The notes under the pieces: model-generated
What the model was told of the DNA's origin: nothing
Databases searched by the model: none
The model's input: only the letters and a program-made list of their open reading frames with translations
NCBI GenBank assembly: GCA_024681435.1
Contig: JAILAV010000065.1
Location: 1-38,819, forward strand
Reading direction: 5' to 3'
From: Pseudobutyrivibrio sp.
GTDB lineage: Bacteria; Bacillota; Clostridia; Lachnospirales; Lachnospiraceae
DNA length: 38,819 bases
In this document: positions 6,949-16,148 of the stretch, one piece after another
How positions within the stretch are numbered: the stretch's first letter is position 1
Layout: each line of letters begins with the position of its first letter
Program-made: the position numbers and the translations under genes

Positions 6949-8952
6949 GTGAACGAGAATAAGAATAATCCAAATGGTGGAGATAAGAAAAATAATCGTC
7001 AGCCCTTTTATACATTAGGCATTTTGGTGCTAATAGCACTTTTCTTTACAAGTATGATGTATAAAGGAGCAAGTTCAAATAGTAACCAGGAAATCACTTA
7101 TACAGAGTTTCTTGCACTTGTAGAGGAAGATAAGGTAGCTGAAGTTACCTTCAAAGATGATGTGATTAATATCACTCTTGTAAAGGGTGAAACATACGGC
7201 ATGACTGATGCAGAAGCAGACCGTCTTCAGAAGATTTATGAATCTGCTGGTCAGAAGCCAGAAACTAAGCTCTACACAGCATATCTTCGTGACGACGATT
7301 TGTTGGATAAGTTAGATGCGCACGGCGTAAAATACGAAGGAACAATTGCTGATTCTACAGCAGCAATTATCTATAATATCCTCTCATTTATTTTACCTTT
7401 AGTTTTATTGTGGGTTGTCCTTGGCTTCCTTATGAGACGTATGGGTGGCGGTCCAATGGGAGTTGGAAAGTCAAATGCCAAGCTCTACAATATGGAAAAG
7501 GCTACAGGTGTAACATTTAAAGATGTTGCAGGTCAGGATGAAGCAAAGGAATCAGTTCAGGAAATGGTTGACTTTCTTCACAATCCTAAGAAATACACTG
7601 AAATCGGTGCGAAGCTTCCAAAGGGAGCTCTTTTAGTTGGCCCTCCAGGAACAGGTAAGACTCTTCTTGCAAAGGCAGTTGCTGGCGAGGCAGGTGTTCC
7701 ATTCTTCTCACTTGCAGGTTCAGATTTCGTAGAGATGTTCGTTGGTGTTGGTGCTTCACGTGTACGAGACTTGTTTAAAGAGGCTCAAAAGGTTGCGCCA
7801 TGTATCGTATTCATAGATGAGATTGATGCAATCGGAAAGAGCCGTGATGCTCATTACGGTGGCGGAAACGACGAGCGTGAGCAGACACTTAACCAGTTGC
7901 TTTCAGAGATGGATGGTTTTGATTCAAATAAGGGTCTCCTCATTCTTGCAGCTACAAATAGACCTGAGGTACTTGATAAAGCATTACTTCGTCCAGGTCG
8001 TTTCGATAGAAGAATTATTGTTGATAAGCCAGACCAGAAGGGACGTCTTGAAATCCTCAAGGTTCATTCAAAGGATGTAAAGATGGACGAGTCTGTTGAT
8101 TTGGATGCTCTTGCACTTGCTTCAGTTGGACTTGTAGGTTCAGACCTTGCAAATATCATCAATGAAGCAGCAATCCTTGCAGTCAAGGATAAGAGAAAAT
8201 TTGTAAATCAAAAAGACTTATTTGAAGCATTTGAGCTTGTAGCCGTTGGTGGCAAGGAAAAGAAAGACAGAGCCATGAGTGAGAAGGAACGTAAAATTGT
8301 TTCTTATCACGAAGTTGGACATGCTCTTGTATCTGCTCTTCAAAAAGATGCAGAGCCAGTTCAGAAAATTACAATTGTTCCTCGTACAATGGGGGCACTT
8401 GGATATACACTTCAGACTCCTGAGGAGGAGAAGTTCCTTGAAACAAAGGATGAGCTTATTGCTAAAATCGTCACCTACATGGGTGGTAGAGCGGCAGAAG
8501 ACATCAAGTTTGGTACATATACCTCAGGCGCAGCTAATGATATTGAGCAGGCAACAAAGATTGCTAGAGCCATGGTTACACGCTTTGGTATGTCAGATAA
8601 GTTTGGCATGATGGGACTTGCTACAGTTGAGAGCCAGTACCTTGATGGACGTGCTTCATTAATCTGCGGCGAGAATACAGCAGCAGAAATTGATGGAGAG
8701 GTTCTCCAGATGATTACAGATGCATACGCAAAAGCAAAGCAGCTCCTTAATGATAATATGGAAAGCTTAGATAAGATTTCTGATTATCTTTTCGAGCACG
8801 AAACAATTACTGGTAAGGAGTTCATGAAGATTTTCAGAGAAATCAAAGGAATTCCTGAACCAGAAGAGAAATCAGAAACTCCAAAGAAGAGTATTTTTGA
8901 TTCTTTAAATGATCCACAGAATGTAGTAACTGATAGTATTTTTGATGAGTAA
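6949..8952 (+). CDS. ftsH: ATP-dependent zinc metalloprotease FtsH
   Basis: FtsH is a membrane-anchored AAA+ protease that degrades misfolded membrane proteins and some regulators. Of its 667 residues, a first membrane segment lies at about 20-38, an extracytoplasmic domain follows, and a second segment is near 138-160. The AAA module has Walker A GPPGTGKT (about residue 231), Walker [13 protein letters not shown] and the arginine-finger region RPGRFDRRI. The zinc site is HEVGH (about residue 454). The C-terminal tail is low complexity. The start is GTG 6949, five bases after GGAGG; an ATG two bases earlier reads straight into TGA. uvrC follows five bases downstream. Confidence 0.97.
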   Translation: MNENKNNPNGGDKKNNRQPFYTLGILVLIALFFTSMMYKGASSNSNQEITYTEFLALVEEDKVAEVTFKDDVINITLVKGETYGMTDAEADRLQKIYESAGQKPETKLYTAYLRDDDLLDKLDAHGVKYEGTIADSTAAIIYNILSFILPLVLLWVVLGFLMRRMGGGPMGVGKSNAKLYNMEKATGVTFKDVAGQDEAKESVQEMVDFLHNPKKYTEIGAKLPKGALLVGPPGTGKTLLAKAVAGEAGVPFFSLAGSDFVEMFVGVGASRVRDLFKEAQKVAPCIVFIDEIDAIGKSRDAHYGGGNDEREQTLNQLLSEMDGFDSNKGLLILAATNRPEVLDKALLRPGRFDRRIIVDKPDQKGRLEILKVHSKDVKMDESVDLDALALASVGLVGSDLANIINEAAILAVKDKRKFVNQKDLFEAFELVAVGGKEKKDRAMSEKERKIVSYHEVGHALVSALQKDAEPVQKITIVPRTMGALGYTLQTPEEEKFLETKDELIAKIVTYMGGRAAEDIKFGTYTSGAANDIEQATKIARAMVTRFGMSDKFGMMGLATVESQYLDGRASLICGENTAAEIDGEVLQMITDAYAKAKQLLNDNMESLDKISDYLFEHETITGKEFMKIFREIKGIPEPEEKSETPKKSIFDSLNDPQNVVTDSIFDE

Positions 8953-8957
8953 AATAT

Positions 8958-10829
8958 ATGGTAACTGAACAAGATCTTAGTAAACTCCCGGACCAACCGG
9001 GAGTTTATCTAATGCACGGTGCAAATGATGAAATCATATATGTAGGAAAAGCACTTTCTCTAAGGCATAGAGTGAGACAGTACTTTCAGCCTAGCCATGA
9101 TGAGGGGCTCAAGAAAAAACAGATGGTGGCAAATATAAATTATTTTGAATTTATTGTCACGGACTCTGAACTTGAGGCTCTTATTTTGGAATGTAATCTT
9201 ATTAAAGAATACCGTCCCAAATACAACACAATGCTTCGAGATGATAAGACGTATCCTTATATCGAAGTGACTTTACAGGAAGCATACCCAAGGGTTTTAT
9301 TATCAAGAAGAATGAAGAAAAACGGTAGCAAGTTTTTTGGCCCCTTTACTTCCGCAGGTGCAGTGCATGACACAATAGAATTAGTACAAAAGCTTTTTAA
9401 AATCCGAACTTGCTCCCAAAAGCTTCCTGAGAACTTTGGGAAGAACAGACCTTGCTTAAACTATCATATTGGTCAGTGCCTTGGACCATGCACAGGAAAT
9501 GTGCCACAGGAGGAATATCGTAAAAACGTAGATAAAGTTCTCGAATTCCTCAACGGAGATTATTTTGACACAATAAAAGATTTAAAAGAGAAGATGCTTA
9601 AGGCATCTGAAAAAATGGATTTTGAAAAGGCGGCGCTATATAGAGATTTGATTGAGTCTGTAAAGACATGTGCAGGTCGTCAAAAGGCAACCCAGCTTGA
9701 CGGTGAAGACAGAGATATTATTGCCATGGCAAAGGGCGAAGAAGATGCTGTTGTTCAGGTGTTCTTTATTCGAGGCGGGAAAATGATAGGTCGGGAGCAT
9801 TTCTTTATAAATGTAAGAGTGGATGATACCGATGATGATTTGTTAGAGTATTTCCTTAAGGATTATTACACTGGTACGCCATTTATCCCTAAAGAGATTT
9901 TCTTACAAAGCGAGCTAAAAGAAGTGAGCTTGATTGAGACCTGGCTCACTAATAAAAAGGGCGCTAGAGTATACATTAAGGCTCCAAAGGCCGGCACAAA
10001 GCAAAAGCTTGTGGAGTTGGCAACCAAAAATGCTCAGATGATTTTAGACCAGGATAGAGAGAAGATTAAAAAGGAAGAAGGCCGTACAATAGGAGCTATG
10101 AAGGAAATTGCAGATATTTTGCATATTCCAGGGGCAGTTCGAATGGAGGCCTACGATATTTCAAATATTTCTGGTTTTCAATCAGTTGGTTCAATGGTTG
10201 TATTTGAAAAAGGTAAACCAAAACGTTCGGATTATAGAAAGTTCAAAATAAAAACAGTAGAAGGTCCTAATGATTATGCTTCAATGAAGGAAGTACTTAC
10301 AAGACGATTTTCTCATGGCCTAGAAGAACTCGAGGAAAACGGTGGAGTAATAGAGGATAGCTTCACCAAATTCCCTGACATAATTATGATGGATGGTGGT
10401 AAGGGCCAGGTTCATATTGCTGAGCAAGTGTTGGCTGAACTTGGCCTACATATTCCAATTGCAGGCATGGTTAAGGATGACCATCATAGAACCAGAGGCC
10501 TGTATTACCATGATGAGGAGCTACCTATTGATACCCACTCAGAGGGATTTCAGCTCATAACAAGACTTCAGGATGAGGCTCATAGATTCGCTATTGAGTA
10601 TCACAGAAGTCTAAGGTCAAAGGGCCAGGTACACAGTTTCTTGGATGATATTACAGGTATTGGTCCAAAGAGAAGAAAAGCCCTTATGAAAAAGTACATT
10701 TCAGCGGAAAAAATGGCACAGGCTTCAATCGAAGATTTAATGGATACAGAAGCTATGTCAAAAGAGGCAGCGGAGAATGTATACAATTACTTTCACCCTG
10801 TTAATTCCGCAAAAAATGAGCTACAATAA
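8958..10829 (+). CDS. uvrC: Excinuclease ABC subunit C
   Basis: UvrC makes both incisions in nucleotide excision repair after UvrAB loads it on damaged DNA. The N-terminal GIY-YIG nuclease reads LPDQPGVYLMHGANDEIIYV at about residues 8-27. A UvrB-interacting UVR motif (KMDFEKAALYRDLIESV) is near residue 220. The RNase H-like endonuclease core includes AYDISNISGFQSVGSMVVFE and IIMMDGGKGQVH. A C-terminal helix-hairpin-helix (ITGIGPKRRKALMKKY) ends the 623-residue protein. No clear Shine-Dalgarno lies before ATG 8958, five bases after ftsH, so translation may depend on coupling to ftsH. A perfect hairpin lies at codons 8-17. Confidence 0.96.
   Translation: MVTEQDLSKLPDQPGVYLMHGANDEIIYVGKALSLRHRVRQYFQPSHDEGLKKKQMVANINYFEFIVTDSELEALILECNLIKEYRPKYNTMLRDDKTYPYIEVTLQEAYPRVLLSRRMKKNGSKFFGPFTSAGAVHDTIELVQKLFKIRTCSQKLPENFGKNRPCLNYHIGQCLGPCTGNVPQEEYRKNVDKVLEFLNGDYFDTIKDLKEKMLKASEKMDFEKAALYRDLIESVKTCAGRQKATQLDGEDRDIIAMAKGEEDAVVQVFFIRGGKMIGREHFFINVRVDDTDDDLLEYFLKDYYTGTPFIPKEIFLQSELKEVSLIETWLTNKKGARVYIKAPKAGTKQKLVELATKNAQMILDQDREKIKKEEGRTIGAMKEIADILHIPGAVRMEAYDISNISGFQSVGSMVVFEKGKPKRSDYRKFKIKTVEGPNDYASMKEVLTRRFSHGLEELEENGGVIEDSFTKFPDIIMMDGGKGQVHIAEQVLAELGLHIPIAGMVKDDHHRTRGLYYHDEELPIDTHSEGFQLITRLQDEAHRFAIEYHRSLRSKGQVHSFLDDITGIGPKRRKALMKKYISAEKMAQASIEDLMDTEAMSKEAAENVYNYFHPVNSAKNELQ
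8981..9007 (+). other. Perfect 11-bp hairpin inside the start of uvrC
   Basis: TAAACTCCCGG (8981-8991) and CCGGGAGTTTA (8997-9007) flank the five-base loop ACCAA. The stem starts 23 bases after the uvrC start codon. It encodes the conserved LPDQPGVYL, so part of the symmetry may be coincidence of codon choice. Position and strength would allow it to slow initiation or mark an ftsH/uvrC mRNA boundary. Confidence 0.55.
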
Positions 10830-10861
10830 TCTATGATTCTATTAAGAATGGGAGGTTTTAT

Positions 10862-11791
10862 ATGGCTAATACAAAATTTGTCACAGTGGCAACAATTCAA
10901 GAAAGATTTAATCTTACAAACTTTACACCAGAGCTTAATTTAGAGGAGGCTGAGGTTACAGTTGCAGATGTTAACAGACCAGGTCTTCAATTACACGGCT
11001 TCTATGAGCACTTTGAGCCAAGCCGTATTCAGGTTATTGGGAATGTAGAGTCTGCATATTTAGATAAAAAATCAGATGAGGAAAAGAGAGAGAGCTTTGC
11101 AAAGCTATTTTCTTATGATATTCCTTGTGTAATTTTCTGCAGAGGCGAAGAGCCAAGTAAGGTTTTAATAGATGAGGCAATTAAGGCTAAGACACCACTT
11201 CTCGGCACAGACCGTAGTACATCAGAATTTATGTCAGCTTTGATTTATTCATTAAATAAGGATTTTGCGCCATATACAACAATCCACGGAGTACTTGTAG
11301 ACGTTTATGGTGAAGGTTTGCTTATTACTGGTGAATCAGGAATAGGTAAATCAGAGGCTGCTCTTGAGCTTATTAGACGTGGTCATAGACTTGTATCTGA
11401 TGATGTTGTTGAAATTCGTCGACCAAATAATGAGCGTCTCTATGGCAGAGCTCCATCAATCACACAGTACCTTATTGAGTTACGTGGTATAGGAATTATT
11501 GATGTTAAATCACTCTACGGTGTTGAGGCTGTAAAGGATGAGCAGCGTATAGATTTAGTTATTAAGCTTGAAGATTGGACTAAGGAAAAGGAATATGACA
11601 GATTGGGCATGACAGACGAGTATATGAATATACTTGGCATTGATGTTACATGTCATTCACTTCCAATTAGACCAGGACGAAACCTCGCTATTATTTGTGA
11701 GACTGCCGCAGTAAATCATCGTCAGAAAAAGATGGGCTACAATGCAGCAGAAGAACTTTATAAGCGAGTTCAAAATAATATTAATGGTTAG
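10862..11791 (+). CDS. hprK: HPr kinase/phosphorylase
   Basis: HprK phosphorylates HPr (and Crh) on Ser46 in response to ATP/fructose-bisphosphate, and dephosphorylates it when phosphate is high. It is the sensor of Gram-positive carbon catabolite repression. The 309 residues comprise an N-terminal domain and a C-terminal kinase domain. Walker A is GESGIGKSE (about residues 155-163), followed by LVSDDVVEIRR. The family signature is ELRGIGIIDVKSLYG. RBS GGGAGG lies just upstream of ATG 10862. A likely substrate, the Crh-like protein, is encoded 4 kb downstream in the same run of genes. Confidence 0.96.
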   Translation: MANTKFVTVATIQERFNLTNFTPELNLEEAEVTVADVNRPGLQLHGFYEHFEPSRIQVIGNVESAYLDKKSDEEKRESFAKLFSYDIPCVIFCRGEEPSKVLIDEAIKAKTPLLGTDRSTSEFMSALIYSLNKDFAPYTTIHGVLVDVYGEGLLITGESGIGKSEAALELIRRGHRLVSDDVVEIRRPNNERLYGRAPSITQYLIELRGIGIIDVKSLYGVEAVKDEQRIDLVIKLEDWTKEKEYDRLGMTDEYMNILGIDVTCHSLPIRPGRNLAIICETAAVNHRQKKMGYNAAEELYKRVQNNING

Positions 11792-11812
11792 TAGGAGATA
11801 TTTTTAAGATTT

Positions 11813-13210
11813 ATGGAACGCAAGAACGCTTGGAGTAAATATACTTCAGAAAAAGACAAGAAAAAGGTTATGCAGTTTGCTGAGGATTATAGACAGTTCC
11901 TTTCAGAATGCAAAACAGAAAGAGAGTGTATAGCATTTTTTGTCGCTAAGGCTAAAGAAGCAGGCTATATAGATTTAGAGGATGTTCTTAAAGAGGGCAA
12001 AAAGGTTAAAGCCGGAGATAGAGTCTATGCTGTAAACAAAGGCAAGATGATGGCAATATTTAATATTGGAACAGAGTCAATTGAGTCTGGTTTAAATATT
12101 TTAGGAGCTCACATCGATAGCCCAAGAATGGATTTGAAGCAGAATCCTCTTTATGAAGATTCAGATATGGCAATTCTTGATACACACTACTATGGTGGAA
12201 TCAAGAAATATCAGTGGGTTACAATTCCACTTGCTCTTCACGGTGTTCTTGTAAAGAAAGATGGTGAAGTTGTTAATGTAAATGTTGGAGAAGACCCAGC
12301 TGACCCAGTATTTGGTATTTCAGATTTACTTATCCATCTTGCATCTGACCAGATGGATAAAAAGGGTGCTAAGGTTGTTGAAGGTGAAGACCTTAATGTA
12401 ATAGTGGGAAGCATTCCGGGCTTTGATAAAGAAGGCAAGAAGGAGAAAGACACAGTTAAGTCTAATGTTCTTAAGCTTCTTAAGGAAAAGTATGGCATTG
12501 AGGAAGAAGATTTTATTTCAGCAGAAATCGAAGTTGTTCCAGCAGGTCCTGCTAGAGATTTTGGTTTCGACCGCTCAATGATTTTAGGTTATGGTCATGA
12601 CGACAGAGTATGTGCTTATCCATCATTCATGGCTTTATTAAATACAAAGAAGACTTTGAAAAAGACTGCTTGTGCTCTTTTAGTTGATAAGGAAGAAATA
12701 GGTTCTGTAGGTGCTACAGGTATGGAATCTAAATTCTTTGAAAATACAGTTGCGGAGATTTTCAATCTTGTAGGGGATTACTCTGAGCTTAAGCTTCGTA
12801 GAGCCCTTACAAATTGCAAGGTATTATCATCTGATGTATCAGCTGCCTTTGATCCAAACTATGCATCAGCTTTTGAGAAAAATAATTCAGCATATCTTGG
12901 CCGCGGTGTAGTATTTAACAAATACACTGGCGCAAGAGGAAAGAGCGGTTCTAATGACGCATCTGCTGAATATGTAGCAGAAATCCGCCAGATTATGGAC
13001 AAAGACGAAGTCTTCTGGCAGACAGCAGAGCTTGGTAAGGTTGACCAGGGTGGCGGTGGCACAATCGCTTATATTATGGGCAACTATAATATGCAGGTAA
13101 TCGATTCAGGTGTTGCAGTTCTTTCAATGCATGCTCCATGTGAGATTATCTCTAAGGTTGACTTGTACGAAGCATTATTAGGATACGAGGCGTTTATTAA
13201 GTATGCTTAA
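11813..13210 (+). CDS. M18 family zinc aminopeptidase
   Basis: This is a cytoplasmic metallo-aminopeptidase of the aspartyl/aminopeptidase I (M18) family, 465 residues, probably a TET-like oligomer. The metal-site motifs are present in order: GAHIDSPRMDLKQ (His and Asp), DKEEIGSVGATGM (catalytic and metal Glu), GYGHDDRVCAYPS (Asp) and SMHAPCEIISKVD near the end (His). The Shine-Dalgarno is distant (TAGGAGA about 15 bases upstream), which may lower expression. The last eight bases overlap murB. The role is peptide turnover; specificity is not deducible. Confidence 0.92.
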   Translation: MERKNAWSKYTSEKDKKKVMQFAEDYRQFLSECKTERECIAFFVAKAKEAGYIDLEDVLKEGKKVKAGDRVYAVNKGKMMAIFNIGTESIESGLNILGAHIDSPRMDLKQNPLYEDSDMAILDTHYYGGIKKYQWVTIPLALHGVLVKKDGEVVNVNVGEDPADPVFGISDLLIHLASDQMDKKGAKVVEGEDLNVIVGSIPGFDKEGKKEKDTVKSNVLKLLKEKYGIEEEDFISAEIEVVPAGPARDFGFDRSMILGYGHDDRVCAYPSFMALLNTKKTLKKTACALLVDKEEIGSVGATGMESKFFENTVAEIFNLVGDYSELKLRRALTNCKVLSSDVSAAFDPNYASAFEKNNSAYLGRGVVFNKYTGARGKSGSNDASAEYVAEIRQIMDKDEVFWQTAELGKVDQGGGGTIAYIMGNYNMQVIDSGVAVLSMHAPCEIISKVDLYEALLGYEAFIKYA

Positions 13211-14129
13211 TGAAAAATATATAAAGTTGGCAGAGACCTTAAAATCAAAATTCCCAAATACAACAGTATTAGTGAAAGAGCCAATGCAAAAACACACCAC
13301 ATTCAAAATAGGTGGTCCAGCAGATATTTATGTTGAGCCTGTAACAGCTGATATTGTTCCAATTATTAATTATTTAAGTGAATGTGGATCTAAATATATT
13401 GTCATCGGAAACGGAAGTAATTTACTTGTGTCTGATGATGGTGTTGAAGGAGTGGTTATTTCTCTTGGACGAAAAGCAGGTGAGATAAGCATTTCAGAGA
13501 ATAAAATTATAGCTGGCCCAGGTGCCCTGCTATCACAGGTGGCAAATGCAGCAGCAGATGCTGGCCTGGCAGGGCTTGAATTTGCGTCAGGTATTCCAGG
13601 TTCTATAGGTGGCGCTGTATTTATGAATGCAGGGGCTTATGGTGGAGAAATAAAAGATGTTCTTGAGACAGTAGATGTTTTAACTTCTGACATGCAGGTT
13701 AAAACAGTTACTGCCAAAGAGCTTGATTTATCATATCGTCATTCAAAGCTTATGGATCAGGGCGGCTATGTCCTGTCAGCTACACTAAAGCTTGAGTTTG
13801 GTGACAAAGACGAGATAAAAGCAAAAATAGATGATATCAGAAGCCAAAGAACTGCAAAGCAACCTTTGAATTATCCAAGTGCTGGTTCCACATTCAAAAG
13901 ACCAGAGGGATATTTTGCAGGTAAACTTATTGATGATGCAGGCTTAAGAGGATATACTGTGGGCGGAGCCCAAGTGTCTGAGAAGCATTGTGGTTTTGTA
14001 ATTAACCATAATAATGCTACAGCAGCAGAGGTTTTGCAGCTAATGCATGATGTGGACGATAAGGTTTATAACAAGTTTGGCGTTCATTTGGTGCCAGAGG
14101 TTCGAATCATCGGGAGGAATATGAATTGA
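13203..14129 (+). CDS. murB: UDP-N-acetylenolpyruvoylglucosamine reductase
   Basis: MurB reduces UDP-GlcNAc-enolpyruvate to UDP-MurNAc with NADPH and FAD in peptidoglycan precursor synthesis. The FAD-binding half shows HTTFKIGGPADIYVEP, GNGSNLLVSDDG and GLEFASGIPGSIGGAVFMNAG. The substrate half has SAGSTFKRPEGYFAGKLIDD, with the catalytic Ser in GSTFKRP. At 308 residues it fits the type II form. It overlaps the aminopeptidase upstream, and its stop codon overlaps the TTG start of rapZ. The murB-rapZ-whiA order is common in Clostridia. Confidence 0.96.
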   Translation: MLNEKYIKLAETLKSKFPNTTVLVKEPMQKHTTFKIGGPADIYVEPVTADIVPIINYLSECGSKYIVIGNGSNLLVSDDGVEGVVISLGRKAGEISISENKIIAGPGALLSQVANAAADAGLAGLEFASGIPGSIGGAVFMNAGAYGGEIKDVLETVDVLTSDMQVKTVTAKELDLSYRHSKLMDQGGYVLSATLKLEFGDKDEIKAKIDDIRSQRTAKQPLNYPSAGSTFKRPEGYFAGKLIDDAGLRGYTVGGAQVSEKHCGFVINHNNATAAEVLQLMHDVDDKVYNKFGVHLVPEVRIIGRNMN

Positions 14130-14998
14130 AGCTATTAATTCTTACTGGAATGTCAGGAGCAGGAAAAAGTACAGCATTTAAAATGTTGGAAGATATGGGA
14201 TATTATTGCGTGGATAATTTGCCTATCCAGCTTTTAAAAAGTGTTGTAGAGCTAGCAGACAACGGCGCTTTTGACCAAAAGATAGTTGTAGGAATTGATG
14301 TTAGAAATGGTATGGCTATGAAGCTGTTACCAGATATCCTACAGGAGCTAGACAATGATAATAAGCAGTTTTCAATTCTATTCTTAGATGCCGAAGATGA
14401 TGTTCTTATTAAAAGATACAAAGAAACAAGAAGAAACCATCCGCTCTCTGGCCGGGAGAGAATTGCAGCAGGCATCGAAAAGGAAAGAAAGTCCATTGGA
14501 TTTTTACGTGAAGAGGCAGATTATGTTATTGACACAACTCATCTTTTAACTAGAGAGCTTAAGGCAGAGCTTGAAAAGATATTTGTTGATGATGTTGATT
14601 ACAAGAGCCTTTTTGTTACAATTATTTCCTTTGGATTTAAGTATGGCATTCCAGAGGATGCAGATTTGGTATTCGATGTTAGATTCTTACCAAATCCATA
14701 TTACGACACTAATCTTAGACCTTTCACAGGTAATGACCAACCGATTAAGGATTTCGTGCTAAAATACGACGAGGCACAGGTTTTCCTAGAAAAGACCACT
14801 GATTTAATAAAGTTTTTGATACCAAATTACATCAAAGAAGGTAAAAATCAGCTAGTAATTGGTATAGGATGTACAGGAGGCAAGCATAGAAGTGTTTGCC
14901 TTGCCGATGAATTATTTGAAGCACTTAATGGTGACGAGTCTTATGGACTTAAAATAGAGCATAGAGATATTGGCAAGGATGCTCTGAGAGGAAAGTAA
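14126..14998 (+). CDS. rapZ: RNase adapter protein RapZ (YvcJ family)
   Basis: This is a nucleotide-binding protein of the RapZ/YvcJ family. In Escherichia coli it guides RNase E to the GlmZ sRNA; in Bacillus the role of YvcJ is less defined. Walker A is GMSGAGKST at residues 8-16. A Walker B-like segment (YVIDTTHL) and the conserved C-terminal domain (SFGFKYGIPEDADLVFDVRF, IGCTGGKHRSV) are present. The 290-residue length is typical. The start is TTG 14126, eight bases after GGGAGG, and TTGA overlaps the murB stop. An ATG at 14121 is out of frame. Confidence 0.95.
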   Translation: MKLLILTGMSGAGKSTAFKMLEDMGYYCVDNLPIQLLKSVVELADNGAFDQKIVVGIDVRNGMAMKLLPDILQELDNDNKQFSILFLDAEDDVLIKRYKETRRNHPLSGRERIAAGIEKERKSIGFLREEADYVIDTTHLLTRELKAELEKIFVDDVDYKSLFVTIISFGFKYGIPEDADLVFDVRFLPNPYYDTNLRPFTGNDQPIKDFVLKYDEAQVFLEKTTDLIKFLIPNYIKEGKNQLVIGIGCTGGKHRSVCLADELFEALNGDESYGLKIEHRDIGKDALRGK

Positions 14999-15844
14999 TT
15001 GTCATTTTCAAAAGATGTAAAAGAAGAGCTTTTTGATGTTGTACCAAAAAGTCGACATTGCATGGTGGCTGAGTTAGCAGGCATTTTTTTGATGCAAGGT
15101 CCCGACTCTTTTAGACATATATCAGATGGTGCATTAAGCAGAAAAGTCTTTACTTTATTGAATAAAACACTTAATATAGGGAAAGATGTCACGGCATTGT
15201 CTTCTGAAAAATATTCGGAAGCTGTTAAAATGCTTAAGGTATCAGATGATGGTACCAGTGTGGATGAATTGATTTTGCAGCAGCCTTGTTGCAAGAGGGC
15301 ATTCATTAGGGGAGCATTTCTAGTTACAGGTTCTATTTCGGATCCTAATAAGGGATATCATTTTGAAATAGTATGCCAATCTGTTAATCAGGCTGCACAG
15401 CTTGTAAAAGCTATGAAGTTTTTTGATGTTGAGGCCAAATATGTTAATAGAAACGGCAAATATGTAGTATACCTTAAAGAGGGTGCACAGATAGTTGAAA
15501 TCCTCAGAGTCATGGAGGCAGCCCATTCTGTTATGGAATTGGAAAATATCCGTGTGGTAAAGGAAGTCAGAGGCACCATCAATCGAAAGGTTAACTGTGA
15601 GACAGCGAATATTGGTAAAACTGTTAGTACAGCAGTTAGACAAATAGAAGACATCAATCTCATTGAAGAAAAGCTTGGATTAGAGAATCTACCAGCTCAG
15701 CTACAGGAGATTGCGGAGGTAAGACTTGAATATCCCGACACACCACTAGGTTCTTTGGGACAGTACTTAGATCCTCCAATAGGAAAGTCCGGAGTTAATC
15801 ATCGATTAAAGAAACTGGCCAAAATAGCAGAAGAATTGCGCTAG
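14999..15844 (+). CDS. whiA: DNA-binding protein WhiA
   Basis: WhiA combines an N-terminal LAGLIDADG homing-endonuclease-like fold with a C-terminal helix-turn-helix. In Streptomyces it controls sporulation; in Bacillus it influences cell division and chromosome segregation. The N-terminus (SFSKDVKEELFDVVP) and the middle (RAFIRGAFLVTGSISDPNKG, YHFEI) are diagnostic. The C-terminal part reads RLEYPDTPLGSLGQYL, then SGVNHRLKKLAKIAEEL. At 281 residues it is slightly short of some homologues. The start is TTG, immediately after the rapZ stop, with AGAGGAAAG upstream. No yvcK lies between rapZ and whiA, unlike Bacillus. Confidence 0.95.
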   Translation: MSFSKDVKEELFDVVPKSRHCMVAELAGIFLMQGPDSFRHISDGALSRKVFTLLNKTLNIGKDVTALSSEKYSEAVKMLKVSDDGTSVDELILQQPCCKRAFIRGAFLVTGSISDPNKGYHFEIVCQSVNQAAQLVKAMKFFDVEAKYVNRNGKYVVYLKEGAQIVEILRVMEAAHSVMELENIRVVKEVRGTINRKVNCETANIGKTVSTAVRQIEDINLIEEKLGLENLPAQLQEIAEVRLEYPDTPLGSLGQYLDPPIGKSGVNHRLKKLAKIAEELR

Positions 15845-15881
15845 CCAGTATTAAGGTTATTTAGTTATTCAGGAGGACGTC

Positions 15882-16130
15882 ATGCAAAAAGAAGTTACAA
15901 TTCAGATGTCAAATTCAATGGAAGCCACACCTATTGCACACTTAGTGCAGTTGGCGAATCAGTTTGGTAGTTCAATCTACTTCGAGATGGACGAGAAAAA
16001 GGTTAATGCAAAGAGCATTATGGGAATGATGAGCTTAGTTTTGGCTTCTGGTTCTAAAGTTGTTATTGATGCAACTGGAGACGACGAAGAAAAGGCAGTA
16101 GCTGAACTTTCTGATTTCCTTACAAAATAA
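15882..16130 (+). CDS. HPr-fold protein lacking His15 (Crh-like)
   Basis: This 82-residue HPr-fold protein lies just downstream of whiA, the position of crh in Bacillus. The HPr active-site motif GLHARPA is replaced by SMEATPI: Glu14 aligns with the catalytic His15 and Thr16 with Arg17. It should therefore be unable to relay phosphate in the sugar phosphotransferase system. The regulatory loop is intact (KKVNAKSIMGMMSL), with Ser45 equivalent to Ser46, the HprK target. This is a seryl-phosphorylatable, PTS-dead HPr and probably a catabolite-repression cofactor or metabolic regulator. Glu at the His position could mimic phosphohistidine. RBS AGGAGG is strong. Confidence 0.88.
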   Translation: MQKEVTIQMSNSMEATPIAHLVQLANQFGSSIYFEMDEKKVNAKSIMGMMSLVLASGSKVVIDATGDDEEKAVAELSDFLTK

Positions 16131-16148
16131 ATTTTAATAGAGGGATAT

